64,000 nt of DNA from a virus. Position numbers and translations under genes: made by a program. A model generated the notes under the pieces. It did not search any database. It was not told the origin of the DNA and saw nothing but the letters and a program-made list of their open reading frames with translations. The stretch spans positions 300,248-364,247 of IMG/VR virus record IMGVR_UViG_3300043418_000114, one strand, 5' to 3'. The stretch's first letter is position 1, and each line of letters starts with the position of its first letter. Positions 32,296-41,594 of the stretch are shown piece by piece.

Positions 32296-32331
32296 CTTAG
32301 TGTCCGTGTAAATAGCTACATGGACACTAAG
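32296..32331 (+). promoter_or_regulatory. 15-bp hairpin enclosing a start codon
   Basis: A near-perfect inverted repeat: CTTAGTGTCCGTGTA pairs with TACATGGACACTAAG (15 bp, one G-U) around a 6-nt loop. The ATG at 32320 lies in the 3' arm, so the start codon is base-paired in any transcript entering from upstream. No U-run follows, so a simple terminator is unlikely. The TGTAAATA at 32307-32314 in the loop side is a weak match to the late octamer; initiation there would remove the 5' arm and free the start codon. Confidence 0.6.
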
Positions 32332-32625
32332 ACTCTCATTTCCGAAGCCAAAGCCCGCTTCAATCATAATTCAGCAAAAGCATACCTCAAAGACAAATAC
32401 GACAGCAAGTTAATTGTTGCCGAGCAAGGTGGTTTATGGAAAGCCACTCCAGAACTAATTGGGTATCTCGCGTCCAACACGGACGAGCATGTCGTTTTAA
32501 TTGACAATTTTGAAAACCCAGTCTTTGTCAATCGAGTATCATTACTAGAAGTGTTGAACAAGACATACAACGATACCATGCAACTATGGTACAGTGAATG
32601 GAAAGAGTTGGAAAGCAAAAGATGA
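32320..32625 (+). CDS. Conserved hypothetical phage protein (101 aa)
   Basis: Small alpha/beta protein, MDTKTLISEAKARFNHNSAK at the start, Lys/Glu-rich end. Similar short proteins near fibre genes are familiar from T4-type environmental phages, but I know of no function. No Shine-Dalgarno is visible and the ATG is buried in a 15-bp hairpin, so translation is likely conditional. The stop (ATGA overlap) couples it to the glycosyltransferase-like gene downstream, making it the first gene of the biosynthetic block. Confidence 0.7.
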   Translation: MDTKTLISEAKARFNHNSAKAYLKDKYDSKLIVAEQGGLWKATPELIGYLASNTDEHVVLIDNFENPVFVNRVSLLEVLNKTYNDTMQLWYSEWKELESKR

Positions 32626-33428
32626 GCAAGGGCGTATTGCTATTCGCATTCAATTCTCCCAAATACAACTACTATGAAATGGCAGTTGCGACTGCAAAGC
32701 GAATCAATCATTTTTTGGGATTACCAGTAACAATCGTTACTGATGAAACCTCTTTGCCTGAGAGAATCACGTATGAATTTGACAATGTAATATTGGCAGA
32801 TGCTGATGCGTCAAATGTACGTGATTGGGGTATTTGGATCAACAAAGGTAGATATCGTGCATACGCATTGAGTCCATACGATGAAACTATCTTACTTGAT
32901 ACTGACTACATGGTAAACTCTGACAAACTATTAGCTTTATTCAATCTACCTACTGACTTTGCTTGTCATGATAATGTGAATTTCTTGATGCATCCAAACT
33001 TACCACAGGAAGTATTGAGTTCTTATAGTTTTAAGACCTTATGGGCAACAGTGGTTTACTTTAAGAAAACCGAACGAGCAAAGCAAATCTTTGATTGCTT
33101 GGAAATGGTTCAGAAAAACTTCGAACATTATTCCATGATTCATAGCTTTATCAGTGGCACATTCAGAAATGATTATGCACTAACATTGGCACTACGTATC
33201 GTGAATGGTCATACCTATCCAAAGGCAGATATCATCCCTTGGAACTTAGTTCACGTTGGCAAGAATACTCAAGTATATCGTAACACAGACGATCCACTAA
33301 ACACAGAATACACAGTTATGTTTGATAATTGGAATCGTGGCAAGATTCGCAAAGAATATATGACAGTGAAAGACATGGACTTTCATATGATGGTCAAAGA
33401 AAACTTCTTGGAGCTAATCAATGACTAA
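32622..33428 (+). CDS. Glycosyltransferase-like protein (GT-A fold)
   Basis: 268 aa from the ATG at 32622, which overlaps the upstream stop (ATGA) and has GGAA about 9 nt upstream; an in-frame ATG at 32598 lacks a ribosome-binding site. An N-terminal Rossmann-like half (VLLFAFNSPKYNYY, then LPVTIVTDE) is followed by a metal-binding DxD at residues 93-95 in a hydrophobic strand (ILLDTDYM), the arrangement seen in GT8-type retaining transferases. Donor and acceptor are unknown. It belongs to the co-directional sugar-modification block. Confidence 0.65.
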   Translation: MSKGVLLFAFNSPKYNYYEMAVATAKRINHFLGLPVTIVTDETSLPERITYEFDNVILADADASNVRDWGIWINKGRYRAYALSPYDETILLDTDYMVNSDKLLALFNLPTDFACHDNVNFLMHPNLPQEVLSSYSFKTLWATVVYFKKTERAKQIFDCLEMVQKNFEHYSMIHSFISGTFRNDYALTLALRIVNGHTYPKADIIPWNLVHVGKNTQVYRNTDDPLNTEYTVMFDNWNRGKIRKEYMTVKDMDFHMMVKENFLELIND

Positions 33429-34158
33429 AGGATTTGTTATTATGGCACAAGGTGACGTATACGTAAAGTGCGCCACTACCTTAAAGAACAGCATACTCAA
33501 AGTGATGCCATCTGCCAATATTACAATTATCACCACAGACATGTTGCCTCATGGCGATCTTGGTGGCTTCCACAATGATTGGCAAGTATATGAGTGCAGT
33601 CCTTACGACGAGACTATCAAGCTGGAGGCAGACATGATCATACCTCGGAACATTGATCATTGGTGGGATATTCTGTCACAGAAAGATATTGTAGTCTCGT
33701 CAACTATTCGCAACTTCATGGGTGAGATTTCAGACATTAGAGCATATCGCAAATTCATTGACGATAATAGTCTTCCAGACGTATACAATGCCATTACGTA
33801 CTTTAAAAAGTCAGATACTGCAAAGCAGTTCTTTGAAATTGTGCGTGATGTATTTGAGAACTGGCAAGATTATAAAGCTATTCTCAAGTGTAACCCACAA
33901 GAGGATGCAAGCACTGATTGGGTATATGCAATTGCATGCCTTATCATGAAACCAGAAAATACAACGATGCCTGGATTTACTGAAATGAGTATGATCCACA
34001 TGAAACAGTTCATTAATGGCATGCCAACCGAAGATTGGACTGATACGCTAGTTTATGAAATACTACCAGATGTTGTCAGAGTAAATACAGTTCCTCAGTT
34101 GTATCCATTTCACTATCATGTGAAAGACTTTTCTGATAAACTATTGAGAGTTGTATGA
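33421..34158 (+). CDS. Glycosyltransferase-like protein (GT-A, ExD variant)
   Basis: 245 aa. Same plan as the upstream neighbour: an N-terminal MTKGFVIMAQGD strand, NITIITTD, then YDETIKLEADMIIP with E69-x-D71 where a DxD would lie. The two genes overlap by 8 nt and share the YECSPYDETI / YALSPYDETI segment just before that strand, so they are paralogues. Replacement of the first Asp by Glu may still bind metal. Probably a glycosyltransferase of the same pathway with a different substrate. Confidence 0.6.
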   Translation: MTKGFVIMAQGDVYVKCATTLKNSILKVMPSANITIITTDMLPHGDLGGFHNDWQVYECSPYDETIKLEADMIIPRNIDHWWDILSQKDIVVSSTIRNFMGEISDIRAYRKFIDDNSLPDVYNAITYFKKSDTAKQFFEIVRDVFENWQDYKAILKCNPQEDASTDWVYAIACLIMKPENTTMPGFTEMSMIHMKQFINGMPTEDWTDTLVYEILPDVVRVNTVPQLYPFHYHVKDFSDKLLRVV

Positions 34159-34499
34159 CAGAAAATAATGATGATTTTGTAATTATTTGGGAAGCTCCCG
34201 TTATCGTTCCGCCTGTGTTTCGTCTATATTATGATGACACAGGCAAAGTACTTTTCTATTCGTGTGAAGAACACGAAGGTAATCACATCGTTATCGACGC
34301 ACAGACTTATGCAGAAGCAAGACCAGACGTTAGAGTAATAGATGGTAAAATTTCTACGGTACCTAGACACATGGTAATATCAAAATTGATGCCAAGTGAA
34401 ACAGGTACAAAGTGTGCTAGTGAAGACATGAGTATTATCGTCGATGATGATTATGAAGGTACAACTGCACATTGGAAATTAAACATTTATGAACTATGA
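34155..34499 (+). CDS. Hypothetical acidic protein (114 aa)
   Basis: Start codon overlaps the preceding stop (ATGA). Sequence is beta-rich and acidic (VIIWEAPVIVPPVFRLYYDD, later SIIVDDDYEG); no motif recognised. Small proteins of this look accompany glycosyltransferase-like genes in T4-type phages. It overlaps the next gene by 11 nt, so it is part of the same translational chain. Confidence 0.65.
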   Translation: MTENNDDFVIIWEAPVIVPPVFRLYYDDTGKVLFYSCEEHEGNHIVIDAQTYAEARPDVRVIDGKISTVPRHMVISKLMPSETGTKCASEDMSIIVDDDYEGTTAHWKLNIYEL

Positions 34500-35445
34500 A
34501 AATATTATTGATGTTGCAGACTTGGATTGCATCTATCTCAGCTATGATGAACCGCAAAAAGAAGAATTTTGGCTCAAGATTAAGAACATGGTACCTTGGG
34601 CCAAACGTGTTGACGGTGTTAAGGGTAGTGACGCGGCTCACAAGGCTGCCGGGGAAGCATCAGACACCGAACGATTTATTCTAATCGACGGGGATAATAT
34701 GCCAAATGAAGATTTCTTCAATATCCAATTAGACTTCACTGGCAAAGACGAAACATTTAAACAAGCACAGTTTAGATGGAAAGCTATCAACGCTATTAAT
34801 GGATTACGTTATGGCAACGGTGGCATGAGTAGTTGGACAAAAGAATATGTTGCCAACATGAAGACTCATGAACATCAAACAGACGGTGATATCTCACGTG
34901 TTGCTGACTTCTGCATGGATAGCAAAGATAGCCTCTATTGGGCGATGTGGGATTGCTATTCTACTACTTACCCCAACATGACTCCGTTTCAAGCGTGGAG
35001 AGCTGGATTCCGTGAAGGTGTCAAGATGGTTTTAGACAAAGGCGCAGTGCCACCAATTGAAACATTCAAAGAAAGTCTATCAACACGCAATCTAGACAAC
35101 TTGACTATTTGGCATAACGTTGGTACAGACGTTGAGAATGGTATCTGGGCAATATATGGCGCCAGAATGGGCACGTTCTACACGCTTTTGCTAGATAATT
35201 GGGACCACAAGGACGTACAATGGTTTGATAACTATCCAGTCATGTGGGAAACAATCAAAGATTTAGATCCAGTAGCAGAGAGTGATGGCATTGGTCATCA
35301 CCTATCAACTAAGCTAGGTCTACCAATTTGCACATTGAGTCCAGAACAAAGCAAGTTCTTCAAGCGCCACTACGGCGCAGACAAATACAATCGCGGACCA
35401 CTCGTCACTGAGATGGAAGTAGTTCGTCAAATTCAAGGATGGTAA
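34489..35445 (+). CDS. Glycosyltransferase-like protein with DGD motif
   Basis: 318 aa. DLDCIYLSYDEPQKEEFW at the N-terminus, a VDGVKG element at residues 41-46, then FILIDGDNMPNEDFF with a DxD (D67, D69), the GT-A metal site. The C-terminal half contains the WRAGFREGVKM helix. The same VDGVKG plus W-x-T/A-x-FRE layout occurs in the last 230 residues of the repeat protein at 57362, so the two share a domain; here the DxD is intact. Likely an active glycosyltransferase of unknown specificity. Confidence 0.62.
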   Translation: MNYENIIDVADLDCIYLSYDEPQKEEFWLKIKNMVPWAKRVDGVKGSDAAHKAAGEASDTERFILIDGDNMPNEDFFNIQLDFTGKDETFKQAQFRWKAINAINGLRYGNGGMSSWTKEYVANMKTHEHQTDGDISRVADFCMDSKDSLYWAMWDCYSTTYPNMTPFQAWRAGFREGVKMVLDKGAVPPIETFKESLSTRNLDNLTIWHNVGTDVENGIWAIYGARMGTFYTLLLDNWDHKDVQWFDNYPVMWETIKDLDPVAESDGIGHHLSTKLGLPICTLSPEQSKFFKRHYGADKYNRGPLVTEMEVVRQIQGW

Positions 35446-36848
35446 TGAGCGAGAACTACGAACAAAAACGAATCAAAGACATTAAGATCAAAATCGAAAA
35501 CGAAGTTGGTCCTACGTTTTGTCTTGCCAAGTGGCATCATGTGACTATGTACTTGCAGAGTGGCGAGACACATAGTTGCTATCACCCGCGTCCTCACAAG
35601 ATTCCAATTCACGAGATTAAAGAGAACCCATCTGCATTGCACAATACGCAAGAAAAGAAGATGGAGCGTAAACTCATGCTCGAAGGTGGCAAGCCTGAAG
35701 GCTGTCAATACTGTTGGAACATCGAAGCAATGGGTCCTGATTATATCAGCGATAGACACATTCGCAACGCTAGTATCTTCACAGAAGAAAGATACAATCA
35801 AACTAAGAACAGTTGGACAGTTGACGTTAATCCAGAATACCTAGAAATCAATTTCGGCAACGAATGTAATTTCAAGTGTGGCTATTGTCATCCAAAATAC
35901 AGCACAAGTTTCTACAACGAGATTAAGCAAAATGGACCTGTAACCAGTGTCAAGAATCATCGTTGTGATATTGACTGGATGACACTGTATCAGCGTGAAG
36001 ACGAAAACCCATATGTTGACGCATTCTGGGAATGGTGGCCTGAACTACGCAAGACTCTAAACATCATGCGTGTAACAGGTGGCGAACCAACGATGCACAA
36101 GAGTACATGGACTCTGTTAAATAAGATTGCAGAGGATCCCATGCCTGAGTTGGAGTTGAATGTCAACAGCAACTTGGGAACAAAAACAGCGTTAGTTGAA
36201 AAGCTAGCTGATAGCGTTAAAACTCTGTGCGATGAAAAGAAAATCCGCGCCTTTAAACTCTTTACTAGCTTAGACACATGGGGTCCTCGTGCTGAATATA
36301 TTCGCACAGGTCTAGACTTGGAGTTGTGGGAAAAGAACTTTCACACATACCTAACTCGCACTGATAGTCCAATCACGTTCATGATTACGTTCAATATTTT
36401 CAGTGTAACAACTTTCAAGTCATTCTTAGAGAAGTTCATTGAATGGCGTAAGATTTATGGCTGGTACGACGATCCAGTTAACCCACAACATCGTGTACGT
36501 TTTGACACACCATACTTGCGTGAACCACTGCAATATGATATGAACATTCTTCCTAAAGAGGAATTCATGCCATACATGCATGAAGCACTTGAGTACATGA
36601 AAGCCAACACTGACGACAAACGAAGCGATGCATTCAGTACAATGGAATATGAAAAGTTCAAGCGTGTTGTTGACTACATGGCAGAGACAGTGTATCCAGA
36701 AGAAAAGCTAATTGAAGGTCGCAGGGACTTCTACAACTGGTTCAACGAATTAGATGAACGCAGAGACACGGACATGCTATCCATTTTCCCAGAGTACATG
36801 AACTTCTATCGTGTGTGCCAAGAAGTAAACAGGCTTAATCCTAAATGA
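35445..36848 (+). CDS. Radical SAM enzyme 1, with N-terminal SPASM-like cysteine segment
   Basis: 467 aa from the ATG at 35445 (TAATG overlap; AAGGA 5 nt upstream); an in-frame ATG at 35439 lacks a ribosome-binding site. The radical SAM CxxxCxxC is CNFKCGYC at residues 141-148, followed by VTGGEP (SAM-binding) near 208. Upstream of it are C26, C45, C87 and C90 in a layout like an auxiliary-cluster SPASM/twitch segment (FCLAKWHH, SCYHP, GCQYC), but placed before, not after, the radical SAM core. First of four tandem related enzymes. Substrate unknown; a peptide, tRNA or sugar are all possible. Confidence 0.8.
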   Translation: MSENYEQKRIKDIKIKIENEVGPTFCLAKWHHVTMYLQSGETHSCYHPRPHKIPIHEIKENPSALHNTQEKKMERKLMLEGGKPEGCQYCWNIEAMGPDYISDRHIRNASIFTEERYNQTKNSWTVDVNPEYLEINFGNECNFKCGYCHPKYSTSFYNEIKQNGPVTSVKNHRCDIDWMTLYQREDENPYVDAFWEWWPELRKTLNIMRVTGGEPTMHKSTWTLLNKIAEDPMPELELNVNSNLGTKTALVEKLADSVKTLCDEKKIRAFKLFTSLDTWGPRAEYIRTGLDLELWEKNFHTYLTRTDSPITFMITFNIFSVTTFKSFLEKFIEWRKIYGWYDDPVNPQHRVRFDTPYLREPLQYDMNILPKEEFMPYMHEALEYMKANTDDKRSDAFSTMEYEKFKRVVDYMAETVYPEEKLIEGRRDFYNWFNELDERRDTDMLSIFPEYMNFYRVCQEVNRLNPK

Positions 36849-38116
36849 GTTCACCATTCTTTAAAAAGTACTTGCTAGAAAAAAGCGATACCTTTTGTAT
36901 GGCTCCATGGACGCACATTCACACTACACCAACTGGTGTAGTTACTCCTTGTTGCATTTCAAAATCATGCGGATCACAGATTGGCATGGCTAATGCTAGA
37001 AACGTGTCATTAATGGAAGCAGTCAATTGTAACCAGATGAAGAAACTACGTCTGGACATGCTCAATGGTGTCAAGAATCCTGAGTGCGCCGCCTGTCATT
37101 CACATGAAGAACAGGGTGTTAAGAGTTTTCGAATGAACATGAATTCAGACTTTGCTCACCATTTCGACGAATTGATTGAATACACTAATGTCGATGGATC
37201 ATTGAATGAATTTCAAATGAAATATTTTGATATTCGATTTTCAAATATCTGTAACTTCAAATGCCGAACCTGCAATTCGAGTTTCAGTACTCAATGGGAA
37301 CAGGAAGACCTTAAATCAAAGTTATTTCATGCACGAATTGTTCCTAAGAATGACAATCCAGAGTTCTTGGCTGACGTTATTGGTCAGATTGAACACATGG
37401 AGAAAGCATACTTTGCTGGTGGTGAACCCTTAATCACAGAAGAACATTACATTCTACTAGAGGAAATGATTAAGCAAGGTCGTACAGATATTAAACTGAG
37501 CTATAATACCAATCTAAGTAATTTGAAATTCAAAGACAAAGACCTGCTGGCATTATGGAAAAACTTTGATAACCCAATTTATATTTCTGCAAGCATTGAT
37601 CACTATGGTGAACGTGCTGAGTATATTCGTTCAGGCACAGATTGGGGCAAAGTAGAAGCTAACTTTAAAAAAGCCAAGAAGACACCATACATCAACCTAC
37701 AAATGAACACGGTATTGAGTGTGTTCAATTACTTGACCATTTATGAGTTCTATGAGTATTTGATAGACAAGAAACTCTATACTCCACGAGACGGAACATT
37801 CTCGTTATATAACATGAGTACGCCTCCTCATCTTACGGCACATATCTTGCCATCTGATTTGAAACAAATTGGCATAGAAAAGATGGACAAAACAATAGAA
37901 CTATTCACTGCGAAGAAATTCCAACCAGAACAAATCAACCAGTTGGCTATCACGACACCATGGGTACAGTCACAAGACACCTGGAACGAACATAAGAAAC
38001 TTTTTAAAGAAGAAGTAAAGCGATTAGATAAGATCAGGGGAGAAGACTTTCAGAAAGTTTTTCCTGAATTAGCAGTGCTACTAGATGATGAACGCAAACG
38101 CCTTTGGCCCGTATGA
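36845..38116 (+). CDS. Radical SAM enzyme 2, with N-terminal SPASM-like cysteine segment
   Basis: 423 aa. N-terminal auxiliary segment FCMAPWTHIHTTP, PCC (C36-C37), CAAC (C81, C84), then the radical SAM motif CNFKCRTC (C136, C140, C143) and a YFAGGEP loop. Start overlaps the previous stop (ATGA). The W-x-H-x-x-x-x-P-x-G-x-x-x-PCC pattern matches the cysteine spacing of SPASM domains of peptide-modifying radical SAM enzymes, where it normally lies at the C-terminus. Closely related to the next gene. Confidence 0.8.
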   Translation: MSSPFFKKYLLEKSDTFCMAPWTHIHTTPTGVVTPCCISKSCGSQIGMANARNVSLMEAVNCNQMKKLRLDMLNGVKNPECAACHSHEEQGVKSFRMNMNSDFAHHFDELIEYTNVDGSLNEFQMKYFDIRFSNICNFKCRTCNSSFSTQWEQEDLKSKLFHARIVPKNDNPEFLADVIGQIEHMEKAYFAGGEPLITEEHYILLEEMIKQGRTDIKLSYNTNLSNLKFKDKDLLALWKNFDNPIYISASIDHYGERAEYIRSGTDWGKVEANFKKAKKTPYINLQMNTVLSVFNYLTIYEFYEYLIDKKLYTPRDGTFSLYNMSTPPHLTAHILPSDLKQIGIEKMDKTIELFTAKKFQPEQINQLAITTPWVQSQDTWNEHKKLFKEEVKRLDKIRGEDFQKVFPELAVLLDDERKRLWPV

Positions 38117-39357
38117 AAACAATTCCAATTATAAATAAAGACCATCTGTTGAATGACAGTAAAACATTCTGCATGTTTCCATGGCTACACTTGAACGTAA
38201 CGCCGAAGGGTGATATCTATCCATGTTGTAGCAATGACTATACTCAGCCGTTTGGCAACACAAAACAAACCTCTCTAAAGGATGCATTCAATGATCCAAA
38301 GATGAAAGAATTGCGTTTGGACATGCTAAATGATCGTAAGAATGATATTTGTAAATTCTGCTATCAGCACGAAGAAGCAGGCCCTCATTCATTCAGAAAC
38401 TATAGCAAAGAACACTTTGCAAAGCACTTCGATGAAACAGTTCCAACTACACTAGAAGATGGCTCAGTTCCTGAGTTCAAGATGCACTATTTTGATATTC
38501 GATTTAGCAACATCTGCAACTTCAAATGCCGAACATGTGGAAGCGAGTTTAGTAGTCAATGGGGCGCAGAAATGCGAGCCAATCATGATCCAAAACATCC
38601 AATCGTGATTCATGCCGATGAACAAGGCAATCTATTACAGGAAGTATTGGATCAAGTTGAACATATTGACTTGGCCTACTTTGCAGGCGGGGAACCTACA
38701 CTAACCGAAGAGCATTACATTATGCTTGAGGAAATGATTCGTAAAGGCCGCACTGACATTACTCTTAGATACAACACTAATGCTAGTAATATCAAGTTCA
38801 AGGACTATGACCTACTAGACATGTGGAAACACTTTAAAAAGATCGAATTGAGTTGTTCAGTTGATCATTATGGTGAACGTGCTGAGTGGCTACGATCTGG
38901 CACAGATTGGGGTGTAGTTGAATCCAACCTACTCAAATTTAGAGAATTAGATTATGTGTCATTCCAAATGAACACTGTATTCAGCATCTTCAATTATAGC
39001 ACAATTGGAGAGTTCTATCAGTATTTGAAAGATAAAGGAATTGTACGCAGGGAAGACTGGTATCATAGTCTTTATCTTGCAGTTCACCCTAGTTACTACA
39101 GCGCCAAGAGTTTGCCAAAGGAACTAAAACTAGATGCGGCAAGTAAAGCACTAGCATGGGCAAAATCAAATGAAGGCGATGGCACGAGTCTATCAAGATT
39201 AATCACTGATGCTGTTAATTTCGCGGGTGATAGTGATACATGGAATGAGAATAAGCCTATTTTCTTGCAACACACTGATAGTATTGATAGAATTAGAAAG
39301 GAAAGTTTCTGGAAAACTTTTCCCGAGTTAAATAAATTGCGTGATTTGACGGAGTAA
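38113..39357 (+). CDS. Radical SAM enzyme 3, with N-terminal SPASM-like cysteine segment
   Basis: 414 aa from the ATG at 38113, which overlaps the upstream stop (ATGA); a TTG at 38104 would add three residues. Layout as in enzyme 2: FCMFPWLHLNVTP (C20), PCC (C38-C39), CKFC (C80, C83), then CNFKCRTC and AYFAGGEPTLTEEHY. Enzymes 2 and 3 share long stretches (YFDIRFSNICNFKCRTC) and are a recent tandem duplication. Likely modifies a different position or a different substrate from its neighbour. Confidence 0.8.
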   Translation: MKTIPIINKDHLLNDSKTFCMFPWLHLNVTPKGDIYPCCSNDYTQPFGNTKQTSLKDAFNDPKMKELRLDMLNDRKNDICKFCYQHEEAGPHSFRNYSKEHFAKHFDETVPTTLEDGSVPEFKMHYFDIRFSNICNFKCRTCGSEFSSQWGAEMRANHDPKHPIVIHADEQGNLLQEVLDQVEHIDLAYFAGGEPTLTEEHYIMLEEMIRKGRTDITLRYNTNASNIKFKDYDLLDMWKHFKKIELSCSVDHYGERAEWLRSGTDWGVVESNLLKFRELDYVSFQMNTVFSIFNYSTIGEFYQYLKDKGIVRREDWYHSLYLAVHPSYYSAKSLPKELKLDAASKALAWAKSNEGDGTSLSRLITDAVNFAGDSDTWNENKPIFLQHTDSIDRIRKESFWKTFPELNKLRDLTE

Positions 39358-39358
39358 T

Positions 39359-40630
39359 ATGCAAGATCCAATCGAAGTAGAAAATTTAGTAAAGAATGGT
39401 AAACACTTTTGTGTCTTGCCTTGGGTACACTTTCATTCATGGCCAGATGGACGAGTAATGCCATGCTGTATTGCAGACAGCAACATGCCTGTTGCCGAAA
39501 TCAAAGAGAATGAATCAATCATTCAAATGATGAATAGCGATGACTACAAAAAGATGCGTAGTGCTATGTTAAACGACGAGCCAGTAGAAGCGTGTAAGCG
39601 ATGCTATGACTTGGAGTTGATGGGCACGTGGACGATGCGTCAAAGTCACAATAAGCGCCGCGGCTTGGAGTATGCTAAAGAAATCGCAGAAACAACCAAA
39701 GACAATGGCGAGATTACAGACTTCAAGATGAAGTACATGGACTTGCGTTTTAGCAACATGTGCAACATGAAGTGTCGTAGTTGCGGTCCTGGATGTTCTA
39801 GTCTATGGGCACAAGAGTTCTTAGATGAACGTGGCCCCGAAGTATTCGAACAGTACTTTAAGACTAGAAAGATCGTAATCAACAAGGCAGAAGAAGTTGG
39901 GTTCATGAACAAACTCAAGCCTTATTTGAAAGACGTAACTGAAGTGTACTTTGCTGGTGGTGAAATCATCATCACTCCTGAACACTACGAATGCCTTGAC
40001 TATTGGATCGAAAATGGGTTGAATGAACAAATTGAATTGACATACACCACCAACCTAAGTTCATTAAAATACAAAGACAAAGATTTGATTGGCTATTGGA
40101 AGAAGTTTCCTAAGCTACAAATTTGGGCAAGTCTCGATGGCATGGGCGATGTTGCAGAAGTCATTCGCAAGGGCACAGACTGGGATAGAATTGTTAAGAA
40201 CATTAAAGCTATCAAAGAACAAGTGCCACATGCACAGTTTCAGATCACTCCTACAATTAGTATTTGGAACGTGTTCCATTTCCCAGACTTCTTTGACTAC
40301 ATGATCGAGAATGGCTTTATCAACACAAAGTCTAGTCCTCGTTTCAATCTGGCAACGAATCCATGGTACGCAAATATTATGATTTTACCAGTTCACGTTA
40401 AACGTAGATTGGCAGAGTTGTACAGAGTGTATCAAAACAAATACAAAGACAACCAAGACATATATAACGGCTTTAAGATGATTATCTACAACCTAACAGT
40501 TGGTGATGAAAATAAAGGCGGTATTTTAGAGTTCAAGCAGTTCAATGATGAACTAGACGAATTCCGTAATGAAAAGTTTGAGGACATATGTCCGGAAATT
40601 AAAGAGGTATACGAATGGGCAAAAAGCTAA
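39359..40630 (+). CDS. Radical SAM enzyme 4, with N-terminal SPASM-like cysteine segment
   Basis: 423 aa. FCVLPWVHFHSWPDGRVMPC region (C18, C36, C37), CKRC (C79, C82), then the radical SAM motif CNMKCRSC (C135, C139, C142) followed by an extra C146. The SAM-binding loop reads YFAGGEIII, with Ile instead of Pro after GGE. It is separated by one base from the previous stop and overlaps the next gene by 16 nt. Fourth member of the tandem set. Confidence 0.8.
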   Translation: MQDPIEVENLVKNGKHFCVLPWVHFHSWPDGRVMPCCIADSNMPVAEIKENESIIQMMNSDDYKKMRSAMLNDEPVEACKRCYDLELMGTWTMRQSHNKRRGLEYAKEIAETTKDNGEITDFKMKYMDLRFSNMCNMKCRSCGPGCSSLWAQEFLDERGPEVFEQYFKTRKIVINKAEEVGFMNKLKPYLKDVTEVYFAGGEIIITPEHYECLDYWIENGLNEQIELTYTTNLSSLKYKDKDLIGYWKKFPKLQIWASLDGMGDVAEVIRKGTDWDRIVKNIKAIKEQVPHAQFQITPTISIWNVFHFPDFFDYMIENGFINTKSSPRFNLATNPWYANIMILPVHVKRRLAELYRVYQNKYKDNQDIYNGFKMIIYNLTVGDENKGGILEFKQFNDELDEFRNEKFEDICPEIKEVYEWAKS

Positions 40631-41586
40631 TAGCGATTGAGGCTCCACAGCCCTATCTAGCAGTTACATGGCAAGTTAATAACTACTGTAACTTCAAATG
40701 CAGTTATTGCAATCCTGGTAATTGGGGTGGTACTGATATCAATGATGGTAACTTAGACCTGTACATCAGCAATCTAGAAATCATCATTAACAAATACAAA
40801 GCCGCAGGGTATAAAAACTTCAAGTTCTTTTTCTCTGGTGGTGAGCCTACCGCATGGAAGAACTTCATTCCAATTTGTGAATGGATTTACGAAAAGCTAC
40901 CACGTGCAACTCTTGCAGTAAACACTAACTTGAGTCGTCCATTGGCATGGTGGCAAAAGCATTACCATCTATTCGATGACGTAGTTGCTAGCTTCCACGT
41001 AGAGTTTTCTGACAAGAAACGCTATGAAGAAAATTCTCTTTTCTTGTGTGATAAAGTAAACTACTTGTCAACCAAAATGTTGATGCATGAGGAACGTTTC
41101 TGGGAAGTCGTAGAGTATGGCAACTATCTAAAGACTGTGATGCCAAACTACTTCTTAGAATGGACTCCGTTATTTGATGAAATGTCAGTCAATGCTGGTC
41201 CTTGGCACTACAAAGACCCTGCTAAAGAACAATGGCTACGTGAGCATACAACTGAAATTCAGCAGACTAAGCGCAAGCCAATGAAGCGAACAACCCTAAC
41301 TGTTAGCTACAACAAATATGACGATGATAGCACAGAAGTATGTAACTCAAATGAGGTCATTGTTGCAGGTAACAACTTCTTTAGTGGCTGGAACTGCAAC
41401 GTTGGTGACGCTATCTTTATCAATCCAGTCGGCGAAATGAGTCTGGCAAGTTGTGGCATGGGCGGCTATGTTGGTCATATTCTAACTGACATTAATCGAG
41501 TAGGTCCAAAACAAATTGTCTGTGAGAAAGAACATTGTCACTGTGGCACAGATATCATTATTCCTAAGTTTATGGATACCGAATAA
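40615..41586 (+). CDS. Radical SAM enzyme 5, conventional layout with C-terminal cysteines
   Basis: 323 aa, ATG preceded by AAGAGG with 7-nt spacing. The radical SAM motif CNFKCSYC is near the N-terminus (C25, C29, C32), followed by FFFSGGEPTAW. The C-terminal 80 residues hold cysteines (WNCNVGDAIFINPVGEM, SCGMGG, VCEKEHCHCG) that could bind a second cluster in the usual twitch/SPASM position. It thus differs from the four upstream enzymes in domain order. Its stop is followed by a late-promoter octamer. Confidence 0.78.
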   Translation: MGKKLIAIEAPQPYLAVTWQVNNYCNFKCSYCNPGNWGGTDINDGNLDLYISNLEIIINKYKAAGYKNFKFFFSGGEPTAWKNFIPICEWIYEKLPRATLAVNTNLSRPLAWWQKHYHLFDDVVASFHVEFSDKKRYEENSLFLCDKVNYLSTKMLMHEERFWEVVEYGNYLKTVMPNYFLEWTPLFDEMSVNAGPWHYKDPAKEQWLREHTTEIQQTKRKPMKRTTLTVSYNKYDDDSTEVCNSNEVIVAGNNFFSGWNCNVGDAIFINPVGEMSLASCGMGGYVGHILTDINRVGPKQIVCEKEHCHCGTDIIIPKFMDTE

Positions 41587-41594
41587 TACTGGTA

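Noticed and set aside
32296-32331. Hairpin as a Rho-independent terminator
   Set aside because: No U-run follows and the stem contains the next gene's start codon.
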